Part shown: positions 8,566-18,107 of the stretch, piece after piece
Layout: the number at the start of each line of letters is the position of its first letter
Position numbering within the stretch: position 1 is the first letter of the stretch
Origin: Bdellovibrionaceae bacterium UBA6776
Lineage (GTDB): Bacteria > Bdellovibrionota > Bdellovibrionia > Bdellovibrionales > UBA1609
NCBI GenBank assembly: GCA_002453155.1
Contig: DKGG01000062.1
Span: forward strand, 1 to 64,000
Direction of reading: 5' to 3'
Length of the DNA: 64,000 bases
The notes under the pieces: model-generated
Database searches by the model: none
Told to the model about the DNA's origin: nothing
Seen by the model: the letters and a program-made list of their open reading frames with translations, nothing else
Position numbers and translations under genes: made by a program

Positions 8566-9381
8566 ATGACGGTGACGAAGTCTTTTTTCATATCCATTCC
8601 TCATTCTGGGGAAAGAGTGCCCGACGAGGCTCCTTGGCTGATGCATTTGGAAGAACCCATTTTGATGCGCGATGTAGATCGCTATGTGGATGTTCTGTAT
8701 AAACCCGTCATTGATCGGTTGAAGATTCCATCGGTGGTCACTCAATGGCACCGCTATGCGGTGGATCTGAATCGGCTTCCTGAAGACATCGATCAGGCCT
8801 CTGTCGCAGGAGCGGAAAACCCGCCTGGAAAATTCACTCAAGGCCTTCACTGGGTCAAAACCACTCAAGGCGAGGCTTTGATTGAAAAGCCCATGAGCTT
8901 TATGACTCACGACACTTTGGTTCAAAAGTACTTCGCGCCCTTTCATCAAAATGTAGCCACTTTGTTTTCGGAGTTTAAAGCGGAAGGTTTTGCGCGAGTT
9001 TTTCATTTGGATGCGCACAGCATGCCCTCCAAAGGGACCTCTGCCCATCGTGATCCGGGTCAGGATCGCGCGGAGATTGTGATTTCGGACTTCTTGGGAA
9101 AGAGCTGTTCAGTAGAGTACAAAGATTTGGTGGTTTCATCTTTCGAAAAGGCAGGGTTTCAAGTGGGTTACAATTTTCCCTACATTGGGGGGAGAGTCAC
9201 TCAAACTTACGGTCATCCCGACAGAGGCCAAGAGTCCATCCAGGTGGAATTGAATCGCAAACTCTATATGAATGAAGAAACCAAAAAGTTGATTCCAGAA
9301 AAAGCAGAAAAAGTTCAAAAAATGATTGGGGCCGCTGTGGAAAACATTTGGTCCCACATTGATGGAGATCAGATTCGGTGA
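8566..9381 (+). CDS. N-formylglutamate amidohydrolase family protein
   Basis: The 271-aa protein belongs to the FGase family, zinc-type hydrolases that release glutamate from N-formylglutamate in histidine degradation, or act on related N-acyl amino acids. Family motifs are visible: SIPHSGERVPDE near the N-terminus, RDVDRYVD, DLNRLPEDID and FHLDAHSMPSKGT. The C-terminal part contains ESIQVELNRKLYM, the family's glutamate/arginine block. No hut genes are nearby, so the physiological substrate is uncertain. The stop overlaps the GTG start of resB by four bases. Confidence 0.85.
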   Translation: MTVTKSFFISIPHSGERVPDEAPWLMHLEEPILMRDVDRYVDVLYKPVIDRLKIPSVVTQWHRYAVDLNRLPEDIDQASVAGAENPPGKFTQGLHWVKTTQGEALIEKPMSFMTHDTLVQKYFAPFHQNVATLFSEFKAEGFARVFHLDAHSMPSKGTSAHRDPGQDRAEIVISDFLGKSCSVEYKDLVVSSFEKAGFQVGYNFPYIGGRVTQTYGHPDRGQESIQVELNRKLYMNEETKKLIPEKAEKVQKMIGAAVENIWSHIDGDQIR

Positions 9382-10754
9382 AGCACATTTCCAAAAAACT
9401 GTTTTCGGTCCTCACTTCAATCAAGTTGGCCGTTATTGTGATATTGGCCTTGGCCGTTTTGTCTGCCATCGGCACCATTTATGAAGCGCGCTATGATGCA
9501 GAGTATGCGCAAAAACTGATTTATCAATCTCCTTACATGTATGGGGTGATGATTGTTCTCAGTTTGACTTTGATTGCGGTCATGGTGGATCGATGGCCTT
9601 GGAAGAAACGTCATGCGGCGTTTGTGTTGGCCCACATTGGAATCATCATCACTTTGATTGGCGCGGTATTCACTCAAAAGATGGGAGTGGACGGATCGAT
9701 GGCCTTTCGAATTGGTGAAACCAAAAACCGTGTGACCATTAAAGATCGAGATCTTGCTGTTTATGGATCCTTTGGCGATGGGGAGGTTCGACCTTTACTT
9801 CAAAAGCAAGTGGAGTTTGTCACCCATCCACCCACGGAAAAAGATCCTTATGTTCTTCCGTTTGGCAGTGAAAAGATTGAATTCGTGGAATACCAGCATT
9901 TGGCCTTTCGAGAAGAAAAGATCATTGCCTCAGATCGAGAAGCGGACGGTCCTGCGGTGCGCTTTCAGTTGACCAATCCAAATGTGAATATGACTGAGTG
10001 GATTCGTCGAGAATCGGGAAAATCTTCGGAAGTTGTGAACTTGGGCCCGGCTTCGGTGGTTTTGTCGGATGGGAGTTATCAGCCTCAAGAAGGTGTCAAT
10101 GAAGTGATTTTGGTTCCGGTTCCTAAAACGGATGAAATTCGCTACATGGTTTATGACAAATCCAACCTTCTAAAAACCCGCGGCAAAGTGAAGGAGTCTC
10201 AAGAATTTGATGTGGGTTGGATGGGGTTGAAATTGAAGGTGCTTCGTTACCACCCAAAATCCTACAAGCAAGTCACTTATCAAAAGGCTGAAGGATCGAG
10301 TCCTTTGGCTCACTCGGCTTTGAGATTTCGATTTCGTGGTCAAGAGTATTGGATTGGGATTGGATCTTTGATTCGCCTCTACACGGAAGACAGCATGTAT
10401 GTCCTGGCCTATGTGTTTCGACAAATCGATGTGGGCTTTCCTCTGATTCTTAAAGATTTTCAAATTGGTCACTATCAAGGAACAAAGCGGGCCGCCAGCT
10501 ATCAAAGTTTGGTGGAGACTCCGGATGGAAAAGAAGTTGTGATCTCCATGAATGAACCTCTGAAATACGGGGGATTCACCTTCTATCAATCCTCCTTTGA
10601 GCAGGATGAAATGGGAAAACCAAAAGTTTCGGTATTGTCTGTGAATCACGATCCGGGCCGTTGGCTCAAATATTTTGGATCCTTTTTGATCGTTTTGGGT
10701 TCGATCCTCTTGTTTTATTTTAAGAAAGCATTGGCGCGCCCAAGAAAAACATAA
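9378..10754 (+). CDS. resB: Cytochrome c biogenesis protein ResB (CcsB)
   Basis: ResB/CcsB works with CcsA to deliver heme across the membrane and attach it to apocytochromes c (System II). The 458-aa protein has membrane helices near 15-35, 55-72 and 82-98. A large periplasmic beta-rich domain (about 100-425) follows, and a last helix lies near 430-448. GGFTFYQSSFEQD is the conserved ResB signature just before that helix. The start is GTG, overlapping the previous stop. The genes for its partner CcsA and for the multiheme cytochromes of alternative complex III follow directly. Confidence 0.92.
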   Translation: MKHISKKLFSVLTSIKLAVIVILALAVLSAIGTIYEARYDAEYAQKLIYQSPYMYGVMIVLSLTLIAVMVDRWPWKKRHAAFVLAHIGIIITLIGAVFTQKMGVDGSMAFRIGETKNRVTIKDRDLAVYGSFGDGEVRPLLQKQVEFVTHPPTEKDPYVLPFGSEKIEFVEYQHLAFREEKIIASDREADGPAVRFQLTNPNVNMTEWIRRESGKSSEVVNLGPASVVLSDGSYQPQEGVNEVILVPVPKTDEIRYMVYDKSNLLKTRGKVKESQEFDVGWMGLKLKVLRYHPKSYKQVTYQKAEGSSPLAHSALRFRFRGQEYWIGIGSLIRLYTEDSMYVLAYVFRQIDVGFPLILKDFQIGHYQGTKRAASYQSLVETPDGKEVVISMNEPLKYGGFTFYQSSFEQDEMGKPKVSVLSVNHDPGRWLKYFGSFLIVLGSILLFYFKKALARPRKT

Positions 10755-10768
10755 TTTGGAGGTTGAAA

Positions 10769-12406
10769 TTGAAATTCAATAAACCCGTTGGACGAGTGAT
10801 CTTTGCGGTGATTTTGGGACTGATCTCATCCGTGGCCCATGGGGATTGGCTTTCTGAATTGGAGCATCTGCCCGTTCAGGATGCGGGGCGGATCAAGCCC
10901 TTTGACACTTTTGCCAAGGAAGCCACTCAATTGGTTTATGGAAAGAGGAAGTTCAACAACTCCAGTTCGGCAGAAGTGGTTTTCACCTGGATGGTCACTC
11001 CCGAACTCTGGTCTTCGGCTCCCATTGTGGAAGTGCGGCACTCTGGTGTTAAAGAAGCTCTGAACTTGGAAAAAACGCAGCGCTATTTTTCGATGAACGA
11101 GTTGATGACCAATCCAAAACTTCCATTGATTTTTGGAGAACTTCAAAATCGAAGAGAGCGGCAAGAGAAGCTCAATCCCTACTTTCAAGCGGTTCAACGC
11201 ATCGAAAACCAGTTGGGACTTTTGCAGGTTTTGGCGCGGGGAGAAGCGCCGGGATTTGCTCCTCCTGCAGAAGGTTCTACCTGGCTGACCTTGAAGCATT
11301 TGCCGCCGGAACTTCAAGAAAAGTTTGTGATTCTTGCAAAATCCTTCCTTGCGGCCATTGGTGATAAGGGCACTGCAGAGGGCAAGGCCAAGCTCGAGAC
11401 CGAGTTGAAAGATTTTAAAGCGGCAGTGACTGCTCACGGACAGGGAATCGCTCCAGACATTTTGACAAAAGTGTCATGGGAGGTTCATTACAACGAATTT
11501 CATCCCTTCTTGTGGTCTTGGGTCAGCTATCTTCTTGGTCTGTTGTTTATGGTTGCTTACATGGTCCGAGGACACGCTTGGCAAAATAATGGAGGGTGGG
11601 TTTTTATCTTTATTGGCTTTTTGCTTCACACCTATGGAATGGCTTTGAGGATTTACTTGGCTGGAAGACCTCCTGTCTCCAATATGTATGAAACGGTGGT
11701 TTGGGTTCCGTGGGGAGTGGTTCTTTTTGGATTTATTTTGGAACGGATTCAAAAGTCAAAGTTAGTGCTTATTTCTGCGGCAGCTATAGCAACATTTTGT
11801 TTGATTCTAACGGATTTGGCTCCTGCGGTTCTGGATCCCTCTCTTCATCCTCTAGAGCCCGTTCTTCGGTCGACCTTTTGGCTGACCACCCATGTGTTGA
11901 TCATTACCATCAGCTACGCGGCCTTCTTTTTGGCGTTTGCTTTGGGAGATCTGCTGCTTTTTTATTTTCTCAAAGACGAGGAAAAGTATGCAAAGCAAAT
12001 TCATATAGGTGCGCAGTCTATATATAGATGTTTGCAAATCGGAGTGGTTCTTCTTGCGGCAGGAATTATTTTGGGAGGCATTTGGGCAGATTATTCCTGG
12101 GGAAGATTTTGGGGATGGGATCCAAAGGAAACCTGGGCATTGATTGCTTTGCTTGGATATTTGGCAGTTCTTCATGCGCGACTCACGGGGTGGGTGCGCA
12201 GTTTTGGAATGGCTGTGACCAGCGTGCTAGGTTTTTCGTTGGTGATCATGGCCTGGTACGGAGTGAACTTTGTTCTTGGGGCCGGTTTGCACTCTTACGG
12301 TTTTGGTGCCGGAGGTGTGGAATACGTCACAGGATTTGTGGTGCTTCACATTCTGTATGTCACCTATGTGACAACAGTGCGTTATGGTCGAAAAAAGAGA
12401 GCTTAA
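10769..12406 (+). CDS. ccsA: Cytochrome c biogenesis heme-lyase subunit CcsA/ResC
   Basis: CcsA forms the heme-handling channel of System II. The protein (545 aa) has a signal-anchor and an unusually long periplasmic N-terminal region (to about 240). A polytopic domain follows with GRPPVSNMYETV and the heme-binding WWD motif WGRFWGWDPKETWALI. Conserved His residues are seen in LLHTYG, LTTHVL and LHSYGFG. The start is placed at the TTG at 10769 because GGAGG ends six bases before it; a TTG at 10763 directly abuts GGAGG and is unlikely. It lies 14 bp after resB. Confidence 0.93.
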   Translation: MKFNKPVGRVIFAVILGLISSVAHGDWLSELEHLPVQDAGRIKPFDTFAKEATQLVYGKRKFNNSSSAEVVFTWMVTPELWSSAPIVEVRHSGVKEALNLEKTQRYFSMNELMTNPKLPLIFGELQNRRERQEKLNPYFQAVQRIENQLGLLQVLARGEAPGFAPPAEGSTWLTLKHLPPELQEKFVILAKSFLAAIGDKGTAEGKAKLETELKDFKAAVTAHGQGIAPDILTKVSWEVHYNEFHPFLWSWVSYLLGLLFMVAYMVRGHAWQNNGGWVFIFIGFLLHTYGMALRIYLAGRPPVSNMYETVVWVPWGVVLFGFILERIQKSKLVLISAAAIATFCLILTDLAPAVLDPSLHPLEPVLRSTFWLTTHVLIITISYAAFFLAFALGDLLLFYFLKDEEKYAKQIHIGAQSIYRCLQIGVVLLAAGIILGGIWADYSWGRFWGWDPKETWALIALLGYLAVLHARLTGWVRSFGMAVTSVLGFSLVIMAWYGVNFVLGAGLHSYGFGAGGVEYVTGFVVLHILYVTYVTTVRYGRKKRA

Positions 12407-12522
12407 GGTTATGTGAAAATAAGATCTTTTTAATGACACAAGATTTTTTTCACCTTACAAATGAAGACACATTGAAAACTTAATGAGAACTGCAACAGAG
12501 TTCACAACTTGAAGGTTCGTCT

Positions 12523-13056
12523 ATGGCAAAAAAAATTGTCGGTCTAGGTGTGGTATTGGCTCTCGTAGGAGGGCTCACCGCGTTTGTTTACGCCCTAACA
12601 AATAACAAAGTGGTTATCGGTTACAACGAGGGCTACATGCCTGACCAACCCATCCCATTTTCCCATGAACTCCATGCCGGTCAGTACAAAATGGATTGCA
12701 AATACTGCCACACCAGTGTGGAAGAGTCTCGGCACGCATCCATTCCCAGTTTGAACGTGTGTATGAACTGTCACCTCACTGTAAAAACAGACAGTCCTTA
12801 CATTCAGCAGTTGGCTGAGGCCTACAACAGCGGAAAGTCAGTGGCTTGGAAGAAGGTTCACTTGCTTCCAGACCATGTCAAATTCAGTCACGCCCCTCAT
12901 ATTGCCGCCGGTAAGGATTGCACCGTTTGTCACGGCGATGTTCAAAACATGTCTGTGGTTTATCAGTATCAAAGCTTGTCAATGGGTTGGTGTGTGAACT
13001 GTCACCGTCAGCCAGAAAACAATGCGCCGACAAACTGTAGCACTTGCCATTACTAG
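12523..13056 (+). CDS. actA: Alternative complex III subunit ActA, pentaheme cytochrome c
   Basis: ActA is the multiheme electron-exit subunit of alternative complex III. The 177-aa protein has an N-terminal membrane anchor/signal (about 5-25). Five CxxCH heme motifs follow: CKYCH, CMNCH, CTVCH, CVNCH and CSTCH. Five is the expected number for ActA. Distal His ligands are available in SHELHAG and SHAPHIAAG. GAAGG lies ahead of the ATG. The gene opens the act operon after a 116-bp gap in which I could not identify a convincing promoter. Confidence 0.94.
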   Translation: MAKKIVGLGVVLALVGGLTAFVYALTNNKVVIGYNEGYMPDQPIPFSHELHAGQYKMDCKYCHTSVEESRHASIPSLNVCMNCHLTVKTDSPYIQQLAEAYNSGKSVAWKKVHLLPDHVKFSHAPHIAAGKDCTVCHGDVQNMSVVYQYQSLSMGWCVNCHRQPENNAPTNCSTCHY

Positions 13057-13092
13057 AATTTGGATTTTTGAAAATATTTAAAGTGAGGACCC

Positions 13093-16000
13093 ATGGAAAA
13101 CATCAATGACTTAAAACCTCAGCCCAAATATTGGATGAGCCTGGATCAATGGACTCAGGACCCCGAATTTCTAAAGTTGGCTGAAAATGAATTTTTGTCG
13201 AGCCCGCTTGCTTCGGAAGATGGCAAGGATGGATGGGCCCGCCGTGAATTTTTGAAGTTGATGGGGGCAAGTCTTGCGCTCACCACTTTTGGCTGTGTTC
13301 GTCGTCCGGCTCAAAAAATCATTCCTTATGCGAAGAAGCCAGATGAAGTGGTCCATGGGATTCCTGATTACTATTCCTCTTCCTTTTTTGATGGTTCAGA
13401 GGCCTTTGGGATTGTGGTTCAAACCCGAGATGGCCGTCCGATTAAAATTGAAGGGAATGCAAATCATCCTTCCACTCAAGGGGGGATGTCTGCTCGCGCT
13501 CATGCCCACATTTTGAAGCTTTACGATCCTGATCGTCTTCATGGCCCTCTTCGAAACTTGCAAAACGAAAAGAAAACCAACAACGAATCCGTCAATATGA
13601 CTTGGGAAAAGATGGACGAAGAGTTGGTGGCGCACTTTCAAAAAGGCAAAGTGGCCTTGCTCACTTCTTCGATCCCTTCACCTTCCATTCAAGCGGTGAT
13701 GGATGGATTTAAGAAGCAGACCGGTGCGAAGTCCTATGTTTATGATGAAATTGGCTACGACGATGTTCGCGAAGGACAAAAGCTTTCCTATGGACAGTCT
13801 GGAATTCCTGAGTACCGCATCGACAAGGCGAAATACATTCTTGCTGTAAACAATGACTTCCTTGGCACATGGATGACTCCTGTGGCCTTCCAAAAGCAGT
13901 TTGCTCAAGGGCGCAAGCCAAACCAAGATATGAGCAAATTGGTGGTTGTTGAATCTTTGATGAGTCTTACAGGTGTTAACGCAGACGAACGCTTCCAAAT
14001 TCGACCTTCGCAAACTTTGGATTTCTTGATGGGCTTGGCTCACCAGTTAAATTCAGTGATGAAGGTGGGCGGAGCATCCTCGAATTCTGCAATCACTTCG
14101 GCGCTTGGCAAATACAGCACTGCTGAAAAAGATTTGGGCCTTCCAGAAGGAACCATTGCTCAGATTGCGAAAGAAATTTCAAAGCACCGTGGGGAGTCTT
14201 TGGTTCTTGCGGGAGGAATGTCTTCTCGCTCTAAGGATTCTGTGGCCATTCAAGTGGCTGTGAATTTGATCAACTCTATTTTGGGGAACGAAGGCAGTGT
14301 GATCGGTCCCGCGCGCGACTTGAGAACAACCCAAGGTTCCTTTGAGGATGTTTCGAAATTGATCCGTTCCATGGAGGCGGGAGAGGTAAAAACTCTCGTG
14401 ATTTATGGGTTGAATCCTTCGTACAGTTTGCCTCAAGCTTCAAAATTTCAAGAAGCTCTTCGAAAGGTCGAAACCGTTGTTTATGTGGGCGACCGCAAAG
14501 ATGAAACGGGATTTCAAGCGGATTACATTCCCACAGTGAGCCATGCTTTGGAAAGCTGGGGAGACATGGAATCCAGCCCTGGGGTTTGGAGCATTCAACA
14601 ACCCACCATTCGTCCTTTATATGACACCCGCTCTTTTGGAGACAGTCTGCTGACTTGGTCCAAAGCGTTGGGCGCAAAAGGCGGATCTTTTGACAGCGAC
14701 AACTTCCATGATTTTGTAAAGAGCTCTTGGAAAAGCAATGTGTTTTCCAAAGCGGGAAGCGGAAAGAGCTTTGAGAACTTTTGGATCGATGCCCTTAAAG
14801 GTGGCGTTGTCGACCTTTCCTCAGGCTCTTCCCGTGGGCAAAGATCTTTTAGATCTCAAGCCTTTGGCGAGTTGAGTTCAAGAAAGACTTCAGCCGCAGG
14901 AATGGAGCTTGCGCTTTACCCCACCGTGGGATTGGCGTCGGGCGAGTTGGCCAACGTGAGCTGGCTTCAAGAATTTCCTGATCCTGTGACTAAAATCTGT
15001 TGGGACAATTACTTCTGTTTTTCCATTGCAGACGCCAAGGCTTTGAAAATTTCTGAAGGCCAAATGGTCTCTGTGAAAATGGGGGATCGAACCCAAGAAG
15101 GCCCTGCACACATCCAGCCTGGACAAGCTCCTGGTGTCATTGGATTGGCCGTGGGCTACGGACGTACCCGTGGTGGAAAAGTTTGCGATGGCGTGGGCAT
15201 CAATGCTTTTGATTTGGCCCAAGTGGATGGGGAGCACCTCATCACTTCAGGGTTACCTGTTGAAGTAAAGGCTCTGGCGAAAAAGCATTCTTTGGCATGC
15301 ACTCAAGGTCACCACAGCATGGAAGGTCGTCAAATTGTTGTGGAAGAAACCTTGGCTCAATTTACCAAGAATCCTGGAGGCCAGGTTCACCGTCATAAAA
15401 TGTTCTCTATGTGGGAGCCTCATGAATACAAAGGCTACAAATGGGGAATGACCATTGATCTGAATTCTTGCACCGGTTGTGGTTCTTGTATCATTGCCTG
15501 TCAGTCAGAAAACAACATCCCAACGGTGGGTAAAAAATATGTCCTTCAGGGACGTGAAATGCACTGGGTGCGTGTGGATCGCTACTATGTGGGTGACCCT
15601 GAGAACCCGGACACAGTGAACCAACCGGTCATTTGTATGCATTGTGACAACGCTCCTTGTGAATCGGTTTGCCCTGTTGCGGCCACAGTTCACTCGGATG
15701 AAGGCACCAACGATATGATTTACAACCGCTGTGTGGGAACGAGATACTGCGCGAACAACTGTCCTTACAAAGTTCGTCGTTTCAACTGGTTCAGTTACAC
15801 AGACATTGAAGCTCCAAAGCATTTGGCCTTGAACCCAGAAGTGACCGTTCGTCACCGAGGGGTGATGGAAAAATGCACCTTCTGTATCCATCGCATCAAG
15901 TTTGCCAAGATGGAGGCAAAGTTGGCGGGAGAAAAAGTGAAGGATGGAACTCTGAAGACAGCTTGTCAGCAAAGCTGTCCAACCAACGTCTTTACTTTTG

Positions 16001-16194
16001 GTGATTTGAACGATCCTGAATCTGCAGTTTCAAAGGCTTTCAAAGAGGCTCAATCTTATGAGTTGCTTGAAGAGCTCAATACAAAACCTGCGGTTCGCTA
16101 TCACACCAAAGTAAGAAACGTGGCGAAGTTGAAGGGGTCTTCTGAAGATCACAACGAATCCCATGAAGGAGACAAAGAGGAGCATCACTCATGA
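13093..16194 (+). CDS. actB: Alternative complex III subunit ActB, molybdopterin-oxidoreductase-like iron-sulfur protein
   Basis: ActB is a fusion of a molybdopterin-oxidoreductase-like domain (about 80-700), which in characterised complexes lacks molybdenum, and a ferredoxin domain (about 780-970). A twin-arginine motif RREFLK near residue 50 with a following Cys (TFGC) suggests Tat export and lipidation. Four cluster motifs are visible: CTGCGSCIIAC, CMHCDNAPCESVC, CVGTRYCANNCP and CTFCIH with CQQSCP. In the third, Thr replaces one Cys, as in NrfC/PsrB-type proteins, fitting three [4Fe-4S] and one [3Fe-4S]. The 1033-aa length is typical. It overlaps actC by four bases. Confidence 0.95.
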   Translation: MENINDLKPQPKYWMSLDQWTQDPEFLKLAENEFLSSPLASEDGKDGWARREFLKLMGASLALTTFGCVRRPAQKIIPYAKKPDEVVHGIPDYYSSSFFDGSEAFGIVVQTRDGRPIKIEGNANHPSTQGGMSARAHAHILKLYDPDRLHGPLRNLQNEKKTNNESVNMTWEKMDEELVAHFQKGKVALLTSSIPSPSIQAVMDGFKKQTGAKSYVYDEIGYDDVREGQKLSYGQSGIPEYRIDKAKYILAVNNDFLGTWMTPVAFQKQFAQGRKPNQDMSKLVVVESLMSLTGVNADERFQIRPSQTLDFLMGLAHQLNSVMKVGGASSNSAITSALGKYSTAEKDLGLPEGTIAQIAKEISKHRGESLVLAGGMSSRSKDSVAIQVAVNLINSILGNEGSVIGPARDLRTTQGSFEDVSKLIRSMEAGEVKTLVIYGLNPSYSLPQASKFQEALRKVETVVYVGDRKDETGFQADYIPTVSHALESWGDMESSPGVWSIQQPTIRPLYDTRSFGDSLLTWSKALGAKGGSFDSDNFHDFVKSSWKSNVFSKAGSGKSFENFWIDALKGGVVDLSSGSSRGQRSFRSQAFGELSSRKTSAAGMELALYPTVGLASGELANVSWLQEFPDPVTKICWDNYFCFSIADAKALKISEGQMVSVKMGDRTQEGPAHIQPGQAPGVIGLAVGYGRTRGGKVCDGVGINAFDLAQVDGEHLITSGLPVEVKALAKKHSLACTQGHHSMEGRQIVVEETLAQFTKNPGGQVHRHKMFSMWEPHEYKGYKWGMTIDLNSCTGCGSCIIACQSENNIPTVGKKYVLQGREMHWVRVDRYYVGDPENPDTVNQPVICMHCDNAPCESVCPVAATVHSDEGTNDMIYNRCVGTRYCANNCPYKVRRFNWFSYTDIEAPKHLALNPEVTVRHRGVMEKCTFCIHRIKFAKMEAKLAGEKVKDGTLKTACQQSCPTNVFTFGDLNDPESAVSKAFKEAQSYELLEELNTKPAVRYHTKVRNVAKLKGSSEDHNESHEGDKEEHHS

Positions 16195-17552
16195 TTAAAC
16201 GCACACCTTTGATTCTTGGCTCCAAGACCTACAAAGATATCACCGATGATATTTGCGAGTTGGTCGAAAATTGGCCGCCATTAAGATATTTCGCAGGCCT
16301 CATGTCGGCGAAATTTTTGTTCCTGTTTTTTATCCTTGCTCAAGGGGCCATCGTCTTTAAGGGGATGGGACTTATGGGTGTGAACCATCCGGTGGGATGG
16401 GGAACAGACATCGTGACCTTCGTATTCTGGATTGGTATTGGCCACGCCGGAACTTTGATTTCGGCGATTCTTTTTCTATTTCGGCAAAAGTGGAGGACTT
16501 CCATTGCTCGAACTGCGGAGGCTATGACGGTCTTTGCCGTGATGACCGCCGGTCTCTTTCCGGTTCTTCACACAGGACGACCTTGGTTGGCTTACTGGCT
16601 TCTTCCTTATCCCAACCAACGTGGTCCTTTGTGGGTGAACTTTCGATCTCCCTTGGTTTGGGACGTTTTCGCCGTTTCCACCTATGCAACGGTTTCGATT
16701 GTTTTTTGGTACATCGGTATGGTTCCCGACTTGGCAACCATTCGTGACCGCGCGAAAAACCCTTGGAGAAAAAGAATCTACGGTGCGCTTTCTTTGGGAT
16801 GGCGTGGAACTGCTCGCAACTGGAACCACTATGAAATGGTTTACATGCTTCTTGCGGGTCTCTCCACACCTCTGGTTCTTTCGGTTCACTCCATCGTATC
16901 TTTTGACTTTGCGGTAGCCTCTCTTCCTGGATGGCACACCACGATCTTTCCTCCGTACTTTGTTGCGGGTGCGATCTTCTCTGGTTTTGCAATGGTTGTG
17001 ACTTTGATGACCATTGTTCGAATCTTGGTTCCTAAGTTCAAAGATTACATCACTTTGGACCACATGGAGGCGATGAACAAAATCATCATGGCCACAGGGA
17101 TGATGGTTGGTTACGCCTACGGATCTGAGTTCTTTATTGCTTGGTACTCCGGTGTGGAATACGAACAGTATGCCTTTTTGAACCGTGCTTTTGGTCCCAT
17201 GGCTTGGTCCTACTGGATCATGGTGACCTGTAACGTGTTTATCCCTCAGGTATTCTGGTTCAAGGCGGTTCGACGAAGCATTCCTTTGATGTTTGTGGTT
17301 TCAATCTTCGTAAACATTGGGATGTGGTTCGAACGTTTTGTGATCACTGTGACTTCGCTTCACCGGGATTTCTTGCCTGCGAACTGGGGTGAGTTCCATT
17401 TTACAATTTTTGATGCGGGAGCCCTGTTCGGAAGTTTCGGGCTCTTCTTAACCTTGTTCTTACTTTACATCCGCGCACTTCCTGCAATCTCCATTGCTGA
17501 GGTAAAGCCGGTTCTGACCTATGGAAAAGATGGGGGCCACGATGGGCATTGA
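16191..17552 (+). CDS. actC: Alternative complex III subunit ActC, NrfD-like quinol-binding membrane protein
   Basis: ActC is the polytopic subunit that binds and oxidises quinol. The 453-aa chain shows about ten membrane helices and NrfD-family landmarks: NHPVGWG, IGIGHAGTLISAILFL and LFPVLHTGRPWLAYW. The cytoplasmic loop around residues 190-215 is charged. The His and Asp residues near the first helices (for example in GHAG) correspond to the proposed quinol site. The ATG overlaps the actB stop (ATGA), indicating translational coupling. Confidence 0.95.
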   Translation: MIKRTPLILGSKTYKDITDDICELVENWPPLRYFAGLMSAKFLFLFFILAQGAIVFKGMGLMGVNHPVGWGTDIVTFVFWIGIGHAGTLISAILFLFRQKWRTSIARTAEAMTVFAVMTAGLFPVLHTGRPWLAYWLLPYPNQRGPLWVNFRSPLVWDVFAVSTYATVSIVFWYIGMVPDLATIRDRAKNPWRKRIYGALSLGWRGTARNWNHYEMVYMLLAGLSTPLVLSVHSIVSFDFAVASLPGWHTTIFPPYFVAGAIFSGFAMVVTLMTIVRILVPKFKDYITLDHMEAMNKIIMATGMMVGYAYGSEFFIAWYSGVEYEQYAFLNRAFGPMAWSYWIMVTCNVFIPQVFWFKAVRRSIPLMFVVSIFVNIGMWFERFVITVTSLHRDFLPANWGEFHFTIFDAGALFGSFGLFLTLFLLYIRALPAISIAEVKPVLTYGKDGGHDGH

Positions 17553-18093
17553 GAGTTTGATTGAAAAAATCAGTGACAAAGGCCAAGAAGGTTTTGCAGG
17601 GATTTGGGAAGACGAGCACCAGTTTGTAGAGGCGGCCCGAAAAACCAGAGAGGCTGGAGTGGAAGGCTTTGAAGCGATCTCTCCCTTTCCTCTGCATGGC
17701 ATTGATGAGGCCATGGGCATTCCTCGATCCTTTATTCCTTGGGTGACTTTCTTTGCAGGATTGACCGGTTGTGCTTTCGGTCTGTGGTTCACGTGGTGGA
17801 CCTCTGCGGTAGATTGGCCCATCATTATTGCCGGTAAGCCTATGTGGTCTTTGCCTGCATTTATTCCCGTTGTTTTCGAATTGACGATTTTGTTTGGTGC
17901 GCTGAGCTCCGTAGGAGCTTTGATCGCGATTTGTGGACTTCCCAAGGTGGAGCCACCGGTGATTGATGCTACATTGAGCAGCCACCGGTTCGCTCTGTTT
18001 GTTCCCAAAAAAGCAAAGGGATTTGATCAACAGAAGTTGACCGATTTGTTCAAGCAGTCTGGAGCGACGGAAGTTAAGGAAACTCGATTTTAA
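17521..18093 (+). CDS. actD: Alternative complex III subunit ActD (DUF3341)
   Basis: ActD is a two-helix membrane subunit. The 190-aa protein has helices near 82-105 and 125-150 and the DUF3341 hallmark around SPFPLHGIDEAMGI. The C-terminal cytoplasmic tail ends with a region that resembles a small ferredoxin-like fold. The frame opens at an ATG at 17521, giving a 32-bp overlap with actC. In-frame ATGs at 17530 and 17542 are also possible, and the last has a G-rich stretch ahead of it, so the exact start is unsettled. Confidence 0.9.
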   Translation: MEKMGATMGIESLIEKISDKGQEGFAGIWEDEHQFVEAARKTREAGVEGFEAISPFPLHGIDEAMGIPRSFIPWVTFFAGLTGCAFGLWFTWWTSAVDWPIIIAGKPMWSLPAFIPVVFELTILFGALSSVGALIAICGLPKVEPPVIDATLSSHRFALFVPKKAKGFDQQKLTDLFKQSGATEVKETRF

Positions 18094-18107
18094 GGTTTGG
18101 AGAAAGA

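Noticed and set aside
8509..9048. Upstream extension of the adenosyltransferase frame on the minus strand
   Set aside because: It is antisense to the N-formylglutamate amidohydrolase gene; GGAGGAG directly before 8508 marks the real start.
12411..12451. GTGAAAA...TTTTCAC inverted repeat between ccsA and actA
   Set aside because: The pairing is imperfect and AT-only, with no G-C stem, so I do not call a terminator or operator.
16476..17063. Long minus-strand open frames opposite actC and actB
   Set aside because: They are shadows of strongly coding plus-strand genes and their products are Arg/Ser-rich with no recognisable features.
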